From Spyradomonas excrementavium (GTDB lineage: Bacteria > Cyanobacteriota > Vampirovibrionia > Gastranaerophilales > Gastranaerophilaceae), in NCBI GenBank assembly GCA_018714005.1, contig DVOA01000056.1, positions 1 through 6,860 on the forward strand: 6,860 nt of DNA. The letters run 5' to 3'. Position 1 is the stretch's first letter. Every line of letters starts with the position of its first letter. Made by a program: the position numbers and the translations under genes. The notes beneath the pieces were generated by a model, which was not told the DNA's origin, searched no databases, and was given only the letters and a program-made list of their open reading frames with translations. Shown one piece after another: positions 1 through 5,447 of the stretch.

Positions 1-930
1 ATAAACCTGTTCAAGTTCGTCGCGGATGATAAAATCCTTGATTGTCGGCGTTACAACCATAATTTCGCACGCCGGAATGCGCCCGTGACCGTCTTTTTTC
101 TGGATAAGCTTTTGCGCAACGCACCCTCTGAGGGTTTCGGCGAGCTGTTTTCGGATATTGTCACGGTCTTTTATATCGTACATATTTACAATTCTGTTTA
201 CTGTTTGAATCGCGTCATTCGTGTGCAAAGAGGCGATTACGAGGTGGCCGGTTTCTGACGCCTTGAGAGCGCTGGTCATGGTTTCAATATCTCTGATTTC
301 ACCGATTAAAATCACGTCAGGATCCTGTCTGAGTGCGTATTTTACGCCGTCAGGGAAAGATGTCGTGTCAATTTCAACCTGACGCTGGGTAATTATACAT
401 TTTTTGTTTGAATAAATGTATTCAATAGGGTCTTCGATTGTGATGATGTGTTTTTGTTCGCGGGTATTAATCAGGTCGATTAAGGAGGCGATTGTCGTGG
501 ATTTTCCGCAACCGGTCGGGCCTGTGACGAGCACAATGCCGTTATGAAATTTAGAAAACGCCTCAAGGCTGGGCGGAAGCTTTAATTCTTTAAAAGTCGG
601 GATTTCGTAAGGAATTATACGGAAAACCAGCGAAGTATTGCCCAGCTGGCGTCCGAGGTTTATTCTGAAACGGGAAACGCCCTTAATTTCATAAGAAAAA
701 TCCAAATCAAACGCTGACTGAACCTTTGTGCGCAGATATTTGGGCAAAACAATATTCAAAACCCTTGAAATATCCTTTTCCGTGACAAGCGGGAGGTCTT
801 TTTTTACGATTTTGCCGTCAATTCTCACGACAGGTACCTCGCCAATCCGCAAATGCACGTCAGACGCGCCCTCTTTTACCGCATTTGTCAAAAACTCGTT
901 TATATCAAAAGTGCTTTCAATTACAGACAT
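1..930 (-). CDS. pilT: PilT, type IV pilus retraction ATPase (C-terminus cut by window edge)
   Basis: This is a hexameric cytoplasmic ATPase of the secretion-ATPase superfamily that powers pilus retraction and twitching. The start ATG at 928-930 has a strong AGGAGGAG ribosome site at 934-941, and 310 residues are visible. Seen in order: PilT-type N-terminal domain (residues 1-110, with ASDVHLRIG at 22-30), Walker A GPTGCGKST (137-145), Asp box IITIEDPIEY (162-171), Walker B DPDVILIGEIRD (203-214) and His box TGHLVIASLHT (227-237). The retraction-specific AIRNLIRE motif appears in divergent form as TIKDFIIRD (296-304). PilB is unlikely, because there is no long N-terminal domain and no zinc-binding cysteine cluster. 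Family members are about 345-370 residues, so roughly 40-60 are missing off the left edge. It lies 73 bases after tcdA with no clear terminator between, so it may be read through from that gene. Confidence 0.95.
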   Translation of the reverse strand, partial: MSVIESTFDINEFLTNAVKEGASDVHLRIGEVPVVRIDGKIVKKDLPLVTEKDISRVLNIVLPKYLRTKVQSAFDLDFSYEIKGVSRFRINLGRQLGNTSLVFRIIPYEIPTFKELKLPPSLEAFSKFHNGIVLVTGPTGCGKSTTIASLIDLINTREQKHIITIEDPIEYIYSNKKCIITQRQVEIDTTSFPDGVKYALRQDPDVILIGEIRDIETMTSALKASETGHLVIASLHTNDAIQTVNRIVNMYDIKDRDNIRKQLAETLRGCVAQKLIQKKDGHGRIPACEIMVVTPTIKDFIIRDELEQVY

Positions 931-1003
931 ATTCTCCTCCTGTTATATTTTACCCTATATTAGTAAAAATGGGAATGTTTTAATAATTGGACGTAATCTT
1001 TTA

Positions 1004-1753
1004 TCACCCCGAAATCAACGCCTCAAGCACATAATACCCCATAAAATACCCCGCAACCGCAGGCACAAAGGGGGTTGAGGCGGGGGAAAATTTAGTAAAT
1101 TCAAAAATTTCACCGTCGGGAGTTGCGATTTTCTCGTGATTTTCGATTTTCTCAAGACTATGCGGCCGTTCACGGCTCGCAACCGCTGCGATTCCGCTTT
1201 CAACGCCCTGTTTTTTGAGCTGATAAATCACATTTTTCGAGAAAGTACATTTTGTATTCTGCAATTCCGAAATATCCGTAATATAAAGCGCTGTCGGGTC
1301 TTTCCGGTTGCCGGCGCCCATTGAAGTTATGACGGGAATGCTGTGTTTTTTACAATATACAAGAAGTTCGATTTTTGAGCGCATTGTGTCGATTGCATCT
1401 ACGACATAATCGGTTTTTTCCGCAAAAATCGCCTCCTCAAGCCGCGAATTGTAAAAATTATCCACGGTTTTCAGATTGATTTCAGGGTTTATATCTTTCA
1501 GGCGCGCCTCAAAAAGTTCGGTTTTCTTTTTTCCGATAGTTGAATGCAGGGCAATAATCTGGCGGTTGATATTGCTTTTTGAAACCGTATCAAAGTCAAC
1601 AACCGTAAAATTTCCCACACCGGCTCTGGCAAGCGATTCCAGAATGAATCCGCCCACGCCGCCTGCGCCGAAAACAGTAACATGTTTGGATTTCAGGGCA
1701 TTTTGTGCTTTTTTGCCCCAGATAAGCTCGTTTCTTGAAAAGATTTCTGACAT
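1004..1753 (-). CDS. tcdA: TcdA, tRNA threonylcarbamoyladenosine dehydratase (ThiF/E1-like)
   Basis: This is an E1-like, ATP-dependent enzyme that cyclises t6A37 to ct6A in tRNAs reading ANN codons. The 249-residue protein shows the nucleotide-binding GAGGVG (29-34), DFDTVSKSNINRQ (53-65, with the family's N-x-N-R-Q), a lysine run after G74, VVDAID (117-122) and SMGAGNRKDPT (144-154). The C-terminal STPFVPAVAG (226-235) is typical of the YgdL/TcdA group rather than ThiF or MoeB, and no CxxC zinc pairs are seen. The start ATG at 1751-1753 is chosen over an upstream in-frame ATG at 1774. It shares one base with the stop of the upstream gene (TAATG), has GGTGA just before it, and puts MSEIFSRNELIWG at the N-terminus as in homologs. 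The one-base overlap implies translational coupling to the hypothetical gene. Length matches the family (about 240-270). Confidence 0.9.
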   Translation of the reverse strand: MSEIFSRNELIWGKKAQNALKSKHVTVFGAGGVGGFILESLARAGVGNFTVVDFDTVSKSNINRQIIALHSTIGKKKTELFEARLKDINPEINLKTVDNFYNSRLEEAIFAEKTDYVVDAIDTMRSKIELLVYCKKHSIPVITSMGAGNRKDPTALYITDISELQNTKCTFSKNVIYQLKKQGVESGIAAVASRERPHSLEKIENHEKIATPDGEIFEFTKFSPASTPFVPAVAGYFMGYYVLEALISG

Positions 1754-2082
1754 TATTTTTTCACCGAGGAGCAAATGCCTTCCATAACGTTCAAATAGTC
1801 GTTTTCAGGCAAAGTCGAAACCGCACGGATTGCGTTTTTAAGGTGCGGAGCCTTGTCATACCAGCGGCGCGAATGTCCCGAGGATTGATAAAGCCCCAGA
1901 ACCCTTTCCACGCCTATGCTTACAGGTGCTTCGTCATTTTCTTTGTTCACATTTTTAATGGCAGTTGCCACGTCAATTATGTCTTTTGAAAACTTTTTCT
2001 GCAAATCTTTATTCAAATCCTTTAAAAGAGCCAATGCTTTTGAAGTTTCTTCGTATTTGTCGTACCAGCGCTTGTTTTCCAC
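1753..2082 (-). CDS. Hypothetical 109-residue protein with duplicated RWYDK motif, GTG start
   Basis: I do not recognise this family. The predicted protein is soluble, rich in charge and probably mostly helical, with no signal peptide or membrane segment. The motif RWYDK occurs twice, at residues 5-9 and 73-77, each followed by a charged helix-prone stretch, which hints at an internal duplication. There are two cysteine-free thirds and a single Cys near the C-terminus (residue 104). The start is GTG (2080-2082), supported by a strong GGGAGG site at 2092-2097 nine bases upstream. The stop overlaps the tcdA start by one base, so the two are probably co-translated, although this does not prove a shared function. 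A promoter at 2109-2137 precedes it. The clean ribosome site and coupling make it very likely a real gene. Confidence 0.85.
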   Translation of the reverse strand: MENKRWYDKYEETSKALALLKDLNKDLQKKFSKDIIDVATAIKNVNKENDEAPVSIGVERVLGLYQSSGHSRRWYDKAPHLKNAIRAVSTLPENDYLNVMEGICSSVKK

Positions 2083-2108
2083 AATAAAAATCCTCCCGAT
2101 GATAATAT

Positions 2109-2137
2109 ATTTTATACTATTTCGGGATTTGTGGCAA
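2109..2137 (-). promoter_or_regulatory. Sigma70-type promoter for hypothetical-tcdA unit
   Basis: On the minus strand, TTGCCA (2132-2137) is followed by a 17-base spacer and TAAAAT (2109-2114). Each hexamer matches consensus at five of six positions. Initiation would fall near 2102, leaving a leader of about 20 bases that contains the ribosome site for the hypothetical gene. The -35 begins immediately after the bioY stop codon, so the gene pair can be transcribed independently of rimI-bioY. Confidence 0.6.
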
Positions 2138-2797
2138 TTATCCCATAGAAATCCACAAAATCTGCTTCACAGGGCGGGAAATCAAAATCGCAAGGAACCC
2201 GAAAACAAAATCATAAACCATTTTCACGCCGCTTTGCATATAAATCCAGCCTGCAACATTTGAAAATGCGTCACGATGTATAATCGCCATCAGCATTAAA
2301 TAAAAAACCCCGACAATATGGATTGTCAAAACGCCCAGCAGCGAGGCTTTTGCGATGTTGCCATAGGAGAATTTATCCTTTAAAAGGAAGGCAACAATGA
2401 AAATTGCAGGGATATATGCCAGAATATAGCCGAAATTGTACTCAAAAAGGTACTTAATCCCGCCGCCCAGCGCAAAAATCGGAAACGCAAACAGCCCGAG
2501 CAGGATATAAATCACAACAGACAAAATTCCAAACCTTTTTCCTATCAAAGCAGCAATAAAAAAGATAACAGGAACCTGCGGAACGTAAGAATAGTGCTTT
2601 AGAAAGAGGAATTTTCCGCTCGCAGGGTCAGGCAGCCCTATCATGTAATGCGAAAAATCAATCTGCGTAAAAGTCGCAATAACAATCAAAAACACGCACC
2701 ATCCCATAACAACCAGCGTTCCGAGGGTAAGCCTCGTTTTTTTATTCGCCGCGTTGAAGTCTTCGAGCTCCTGTTTTAGTCGTTTTGTGTTATTCAT
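2138..2797 (-). CDS. bioY: BioY-like biotin transporter substrate-binding (S) component
   Basis: This is an integral inner-membrane protein of the BioY family, the biotin-capturing S component of ECF transporters. In some bacteria BioY works without a dedicated ATPase. The 219 residues show a charged cytoplasmic N-terminus (1-24) and about six hydrophobic segments near 25-45, 74-90, 91-110, 122-139, 150-172 and 192-208. The segment QVPVIFFIAALIGKRFGILS (74-93), FPIFALGGG (105-113) and FGYILAYIPA (122-131) fit the BioY core, with FALGGG and FGYILAYIP nearest to the cyanobacterial-type members as I recall them. The N-terminal extension and the 46-70 loop are longer than in compact BioYs. ATG at 2795-2797 overlaps the rimI stop (ATGAATAA, 8 bases) and has no strong ribosome site of its own, consistent with coupled translation. 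No EcfA/EcfT genes and no biotin synthesis genes are adjacent. Substrate assignment rests on family resemblance only. Confidence 0.8.
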   Translation of the reverse strand: MNNTKRLKQELEDFNAANKKTRLTLGTLVVMGWCVFLIVIATFTQIDFSHYMIGLPDPASGKFLFLKHYSYVPQVPVIFFIAALIGKRFGILSVVIYILLGLFAFPIFALGGGIKYLFEYNFGYILAYIPAIFIVAFLLKDKFSYGNIAKASLLGVLTIHIVGVFYLMLMAIIHRDAFSNVAGWIYMQSGVKMVYDFVFGFLAILISRPVKQILWISMG

Positions 2798-3320
2798 TGC
2801 GCAGTTTTACCTGTTTCATCGCTTCTTTGTTTTGATTATATAACATTTTGAACTTTTCGTGCCAGATGTTTTCGGTGAACATTATCAGTGCGTTTTCATT
2901 GTTGTCCTGATAGTAGCCTTTTCTTGTGCCGATTGATTTGAAACCGTTTTTTTCATAAAGGCTTATTGCCGCAATATTGCTTTCTCTGACCTCCAGAGTC
3001 ACATATTTAATCATTCCGGCATAGCAATCATCAAAAATCCTCATCAAAATAGCCTGTGCAACTTTTTTTCTTCTTGCTTCCGGATGAACGGAGAGGGTGG
3101 TTATATGGCCTTCCTCAAAAATATGCCAGCAGCCCCCGTAGCCCAAAAGTCCGCCGTTTTCATCCCATGCGCAGTAATAATGGGCAAGATTGTTCTCCAG
3201 TTCGTTATAAAAAGAATCTTTTGACCAGTGATGTTCGCCGTAGGAGAGCGCTTCGAGCTTTGCGACCCCGTCTACGTCAGTTTTTTCCATTTTTTTGATT
3301 ATAATCGAATCCGGATTCAT
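2790..3320 (-). CDS. rimI: RimI-like GNAT acetyltransferase (ribosomal protein S18 alanine N-acetyltransferase family)
   Basis: RimI transfers acetyl from acetyl-CoA to the N-terminal Ala of ribosomal protein S18. The 176 residues form one GNAT domain. ITTLSVHPEARRKKVAQAIL (73-92) is motif A, LEVRESN (109-115) and AISLYEKNGF (118-127) form motif B, and GYYQDNNENALIMF (135-148) is the RimI C-terminal signature. E110 and Y122 have the same 12-residue spacing as E. coli RimI E103/Y115. One oddity is that the pyrophosphate loop, normally R/Q-x-x-G-x-G/A, reads RRKKVA, with lysine 86 in place of the conserved glycine. The C-terminus runs about 25 residues past the usual end with a basic tail. ATG at 3318-3320 has only a weak upstream site. 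It is the first gene of a two-gene unit with bioY. Family membership is firm; the S18 substrate is inferred. Confidence 0.85.
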   Translation of the reverse strand: MNPDSIIIKKMEKTDVDGVAKLEALSYGEHHWSKDSFYNELENNLAHYYCAWDENGGLLGYGGCWHIFEEGHITTLSVHPEARRKKVAQAILMRIFDDCYAGMIKYVTLEVRESNIAAISLYEKNGFKSIGTRKGYYQDNNENALIMFTENIWHEKFKMLYNQNKEAMKQVKLRNE

Positions 3321-3330
3321 TTTTTTGCTT

Positions 3331-3374
3331 TCAAAATGCTTTTAATTAATTTTATCATTAAAAAGAGCATTTTG
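3331..3374. repeat. Imperfect inverted repeat flanking the rimI -10
   Basis: CAAAATGCTTTT on the left arm faces AAAAGAGCATTTTG on the right arm, complementary except for a two-base bulge, with 17 A+T-rich bases between. The arms flank the proposed -10 and could be a regulator site or simply A+T-rich chance. Confidence 0.35.
3349..3357 (-). promoter_or_regulatory. Candidate extended -10 promoter for rimI-bioY
   Basis: The minus strand reads TGATAAAAT, which is the TGn extension plus TAAAAT (five of six). Initiation near 3342 would give a leader of about 21 bases before the rimI ATG. There is no good -35; GCACAA is at 17-base spacing, which fits an extended -10 promoter but leaves the call tentative. 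Confidence 0.4.
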
Positions 3375-3395
3375 TGCCTTATGCGTTTAACCAAA

Positions 3396-3429
3396 CAAAA
3401 ACTTTCAGAGAACGGCAAATAGCGGTTCT
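3396..3429 (-). terminator. Candidate intrinsic terminator after the MBL-fold gene
   Basis: On the minus strand, AGAAC-CGC-TATTT-GCC-GTTCT forms a five-base-pair stem, one C-C mismatch and two more pairs (3409-3429), followed shortly by a GTTTTTGTTT tract. It sits 25 bases after the stop of the metallo-hydrolase gene and before the rimI promoter. The stem is modest, so confidence is limited. Confidence 0.4.
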
Positions 3430-3453
3430 GTTAATATATATTTAGTTTGCGAT

Positions 3454-4269
3454 TTAAAATTCAATTTCCAATCCCGCGCCGGATTCTTTTAAATTAGTTG
3501 TTAAATTTAACCGGCACAATGCCTGAAAACCGGTGCAATGGCAAGCATATAACGAATCAAGGCTCAGATTTTTCAAATATTCAATAGTATTGCTCAATTG
3601 CGTCTGCGCGGCGTCTTTCAGGTGCAATCCGCCAATAATTGAAGATATTTTATTTTTCTTGAAAACGCATTTTGCATACTCACAAATATTCACAATGCCT
3701 GAATGCGAACATCCGGTAATAATAACTATGCCATCCTTTGTATTTAAGGCCAGCGCACTATCATCTAAAACATAGTCCGGCAAATCAAGGTTTTTCAGCA
3801 ATCCGCAGGGGTTTTGGGATTCAAAGCTGTTATTGCGCGGGATTTGCCCTAAAAATACTATGTTTTCAGATATAAAACAGGGTTTGGCGTGATAGCGAAC
3901 GTCAAAAGCTGCCTCTATGGCTTCCTTTGCAACAGGAGAACCAAATTCCCCGTCAATATCATCATAGCGCTGCGCAAAAACTTCAGGACAGGCTATAATT
4001 TCAGGTTTATTTATAGCATTTTTAAATAAATCAAAAATGTACTTTAGCCCGCCTGTATGGTCGTTGTGGCCATGCGAAAGCACAATATAATCAATATTTT
4101 TTAAATCTTTTTTCAACTTTTGAGCATTTTTTAAAAAGACATCAGAATATCCGGTATCAAATAGGATATTTTTACCTTCAGCTTCAATCAAAATAGATAA
4201 AGCAGGTTCGCCTAAAAGGTATTTGTCAGTAATTGTGTTGTTATCTGTAAGAATTGTTACTTTGCACAT
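3454..4269 (-). CDS. Metallo-beta-lactamase-fold hydrolase, COG1237 (dihydropterin/RFAP synthase-like) family
   Basis: This is a cytoplasmic, dinuclear metal-dependent hydrolase of the MBL superfamily. The 271 residues show FDTGYS (37-42), the metal motif SHGHNDH (65-71: H66, H68, D70, H71), LDDSALAL (168-175), ITGCSHSGIVN (184-194, H189), IGGLHL (212-217, H216) and CHCTG (243-247). The GCSHSGI and GGLHL blocks mark the COG1237 branch. That branch includes the archaeal enzyme annotated as 7,8-dihydropterin-6-methyl-4-(beta-D-ribofuranosyl)aminobenzene-phosphate synthase, but bacterial members have no settled substrate, so no pathway is claimed. The metal ligands look intact and the length is normal for the family. 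ATG at 4267-4269 is preceded by a weak AGAGAT site. It lies downstream of tRNA-Met and its repeats on the same strand and could receive read-through, or use the weak -10 at 4297-4305. No partner gene is evident. Confidence 0.85.
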   Translation of the reverse strand: MCKVTILTDNNTITDKYLLGEPALSILIEAEGKNILFDTGYSDVFLKNAQKLKKDLKNIDYIVLSHGHNDHTGGLKYIFDLFKNAINKPEIIACPEVFAQRYDDIDGEFGSPVAKEAIEAAFDVRYHAKPCFISENIVFLGQIPRNNSFESQNPCGLLKNLDLPDYVLDDSALALNTKDGIVIITGCSHSGIVNICEYAKCVFKKNKISSIIGGLHLKDAAQTQLSNTIEYLKNLSLDSLYACHCTGFQALCRLNLTTNLKESGAGLEIEF

Positions 4270-4296
4270 TTGTTTTATCTCTTATGTGACAAAAAT

Positions 4297-4305
4297 ATCA
4301 TAACA
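4297..4305 (-). promoter_or_regulatory. Weak candidate extended -10 for the MBL-fold gene
   Basis: The minus strand reads TGTTATGAT, a TGn extension plus TATGAT, about 28 bases before the gene's ATG, with no recognisable -35. The element overlaps the degenerate end of repeat unit 1, so the decayed tRNA 3' copy would itself supply part of the promoter. Confidence 0.3.
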
Positions 4306-4373
4306 TAGACAGCGTTCGACTGAATTACGCTTGCGTTGCGATTTTAGATTTTTAACGGCAGGGAGGGCACTGG
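4301..4373 (-). repeat. tRNA-Met 3'-end tandem repeat, unit 1 (distal, degenerate)
   Basis: This 73-bp unit differs from unit 2 at eight positions (about 89% identity by eye). In tRNA orientation it starts CCAGTGCCCTCCC, passes through a CGCAACGCAAGCG core, and ends in a decayed copy of the tRNA 3' end (TCGAACGCTGTCTATGTTA, three changes from the gene). Its start is offset 88 bp from unit 2. Confidence 0.85.
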
Positions 4374-4388
4374 AGTTTAATTAAAAAA

Positions 4389-4461
4389 TAGCATAGACTG
4401 GGTTCGACTGAGCGACGCTTGCGTTGCGATTTCAGATTTTTAGCGGCAGGGAGGGCACTGG
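4389..4461 (-). repeat. tRNA-Met 3'-end tandem repeat, unit 2 (proximal)
   Basis: This unit carries an exact copy of the last 19 nt of the neighbouring tRNA-Met (TCGAACCCAGTCTATGCTA). The copy is followed, as in the gene, by a T run; in all, 4383-4407 matches 4475-4499 over 25 bases. The rest of the unit is CCAGTGCCCTCCC, a spacer and GCAACG-CAAG-CGTCGC, which can fold as a short stem with one mismatch. Its start lies 92 bp from the matching point of the tRNA gene. Confidence 0.9.
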
Positions 4462-4480
4462 TTATTTAAACATAAAAAAA

Positions 4481-4554
4481 TAGCATAGACTGGGTTCGAA
4501 CCAGTGACCTCCCGGGTATGAGCCGAGCGCTCTGACCAACTGAGCTACTATGCC
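4481..4554 (-). tRNA. tRNA-Met (CAT), elongator type
   Basis: This is a complete 74-nt cloverleaf without encoded CCA. Arms seen: acceptor GGCATAG/CTATGCT (ending in a G1-U72 wobble), D stem GCTC/GAGC, anticodon stem CTCGG/CCGGG with loop CTCATAC, and T arm ACTGG-TTCGAAC-CCAGT, with discriminator A. The anticodon CAT is at 4518-4520. Initiator hallmarks (an unpaired 1-72 and three G-C pairs at 29-31/39-41) are absent, so elongator Met is favoured. An Ile tRNA with lysidine-modified CAT cannot be fully excluded. A run of seven T follows directly. Two tandem partial copies of its 3' end lie downstream. Confidence 0.93.
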
Positions 4555-4630
4555 ATTTCATATCTTATTCAATTGTCAAAATCAATTATTAAATAAACAA
4601 TAAAAAATTACAATATTTTTTATAAAAATT

Positions 4631-4639
4631 TGATATAAT
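4631..4639 (+). promoter_or_regulatory. Extended -10 promoter of the secreted-protein gene
   Basis: The sequence TGATATAAT is a perfect TGn plus TATAAT. Initiation near 4646 would give a leader of about 26 bases. The -35 region is poor (CAATAT at 17-base spacing), as is common for extended -10 promoters. Confidence 0.65.
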
Positions 4640-4671
4640 TTTGTTTGTAAAGCTTCAAATTGCGAGGAAAA

Positions 4672-5232
4672 ATGCTGAAAAAGATTCTGCTAGCCATTTT
4701 ATTTTTCTTCATCTCAACTCTAACCCTGCACGCACAAACACTTGAGGGGCAGGTGACATATACTGTTGACACTGCAAGAGTAGCGGCTTTTGAGGGTATT
4801 AATAAAAAAATTGACATGACACAGTTTGAAAATCACCAGCAAGACCCCAACCGCACTGAAAATATGAAGGCTCTGGAAACCGGAATTTCTTTCAAAGACC
4901 GCTGCGTGCAGTACTTTAAAGGCATGCCGCTAAAAGCCTACGCAGTAAATTATTACGATAATCCAAAATATACATATTATTATCCAAAATTCACAAACCA
5001 GCTTGCATTCGTTGATATAGATGAAAGCAACGGCAGAACCGGCACAAAATTCCCGTTCCGTACGCTGCGCTATGATTTTCGGGGAAGGTTGATTGCAGTC
5101 GGGATTTATGTTTCGCCGGAGGAACGATTCCTTTACAAGCAAAACGGCAAATTAATCAGCCACTGGATAGGAAATTACGGCTACAACGCCAGAGGGAGGC
5201 AGGTTGGAGAGATTGAAGGAGCGGAATACTAA
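4672..5232 (+). CDS. Small secreted protein of unknown function with signal peptide and YD-like C-terminal repeats
   Basis: I do not recognise the family. ATG at 4672 has GAGGA a few bases upstream and the promoter before it; an in-frame TTG at 4660 lies upstream of that ribosome site and is rejected. The 186-residue protein begins MLKK and a hydrophobic stretch (5-19), with probable signal peptidase I cleavage after LHA (19-21), so it is likely periplasmic or exported. The mature part has an acidic, polar section (43-70), a tyrosine-rich patch (NYYDNPKYTYYY, 93-104), and three short Y-x-x-x-G-x-x-x elements: YDFRGRLIA (134-142), YKQNGKLIS (155-163) and YNARGRQVG (171-179). These resemble the beta-hairpin spacing of YD/RHS-type repeats. 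Only one cysteine (C78) remains. It is monocistronic, divergent from tRNA-Met and followed 58 bases later by tRNA-Ser. No function is assigned. Confidence 0.85.
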   Translation: MLKKILLAILFFFISTLTLHAQTLEGQVTYTVDTARVAAFEGINKKIDMTQFENHQQDPNRTENMKALETGISFKDRCVQYFKGMPLKAYAVNYYDNPKYTYYYPKFTNQLAFVDIDESNGRTGTKFPFRTLRYDFRGRLIAVGIYVSPEERFLYKQNGKLISHWIGNYGYNARGRQVGEIEGAEY

Positions 5233-5241
5233 TCTGCATAC

Positions 5242-5270
5242 TTGCAATAAAATTATGTAGCAAATAAAAT
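5242..5270 (+). promoter_or_regulatory. Promoter of tRNA-Ser
   Basis: TTGCAA (5242-5247) is followed by 17 bases and TAAAAT (5265-5270). The predicted start near 5277 lies 14 bases before the mature tRNA 5' end, a normal tRNA leader. It begins just after the stop codon of the secreted-protein gene. Confidence 0.65.
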
Positions 5271-5290
5271 ATAAAAAGAAACCAAACTTT

Positions 5291-5377
5291 GGAGAGGTGT
5301 CCGAGTGGTTTAAGGTGCAAACCTGGAACGTTTGTGTGGGGGCAACTCCACCGCGGGTTCGAATCCCGCCTTCTCCG
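5291..5377 (+). tRNA. tRNA-Ser (GGA)
   Basis: This is an 87-nt class II tRNA without encoded CCA. The acceptor GGAGAGG pairs with CTTCTCC (one G-U) and the discriminator is G73, as expected for Ser. The anticodon stem CAAAC/GTTTG encloses loop CTGGAAC with anticodon GGA at 5325-5327. The long variable arm has a GTGG/CCAC stem, and the T arm is GCGGG-TTCGAAT-CCCGC. It reads UCC/UCU codons. The G73 discriminator and anticodon rule out Leu. Confidence 0.96.
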
Positions 5378-5386
5378 ATTTCTTTA

Positions 5387-5415
5387 ACAAAATGCCCGAA
5401 TTCAGGGCATTTTGT
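5387..5415 (+). terminator. Intrinsic terminator after tRNA-Ser
   Basis: A perfect 11-bp stem, ACAAAATGCCC and GGGCATTTTGT, encloses a seven-base loop (GAATTCA) ten bases after the tRNA. The descending arm supplies TTTT, followed by a mixed GTGTTCTGTCT rather than a pure T run. The stem's A/T foot makes it partly symmetric, so it might act in both directions. Confidence 0.75.
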
Positions 5416-5447
5416 GTTCTGTCTGGGGATATTTGAGAAAAAGTGAC

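Noticed and set aside
728..1078. Open frame of 116 codons on the plus strand opposite pilT and the tcdA end
   Set aside because: It lies antisense to well-supported genes, has no ribosome site and its product is low-complexity without domain character.
1136..1324. Plus-strand and other-frame open frames inside tcdA
   Set aside because: They are shadows of tcdA, whose motifs are unambiguous.
1692..1707. TTCAGGGCATTTTGTG shared between tcdA and the tRNA-Ser terminator (5401-5416)
   Set aside because: In tcdA it is ordinary coding sequence and lacks the opposite stem arm; a chance or A+T-biased match is more likely than a repeat family.
1754..1774. Upstream ATG start for tcdA adding seven residues
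   Set aside because: It falls inside the preceding gene, whereas the ATG at 1753 overlaps the stop (TAATG) and matches the family N-terminus.
4301..4461. Calling the repeat units tRNA pseudogenes
   Set aside because: Only the last 19 nt of the tRNA are copied; the D arm, anticodon arm and 5' acceptor strand are absent and the rest of the unit is unrelated.
4660..4671. TTG start for the secreted-protein gene
   Set aside because: It lies upstream of the GAGGA ribosome site and would lengthen the signal peptide N-terminus; the ATG at 4672 is well placed.
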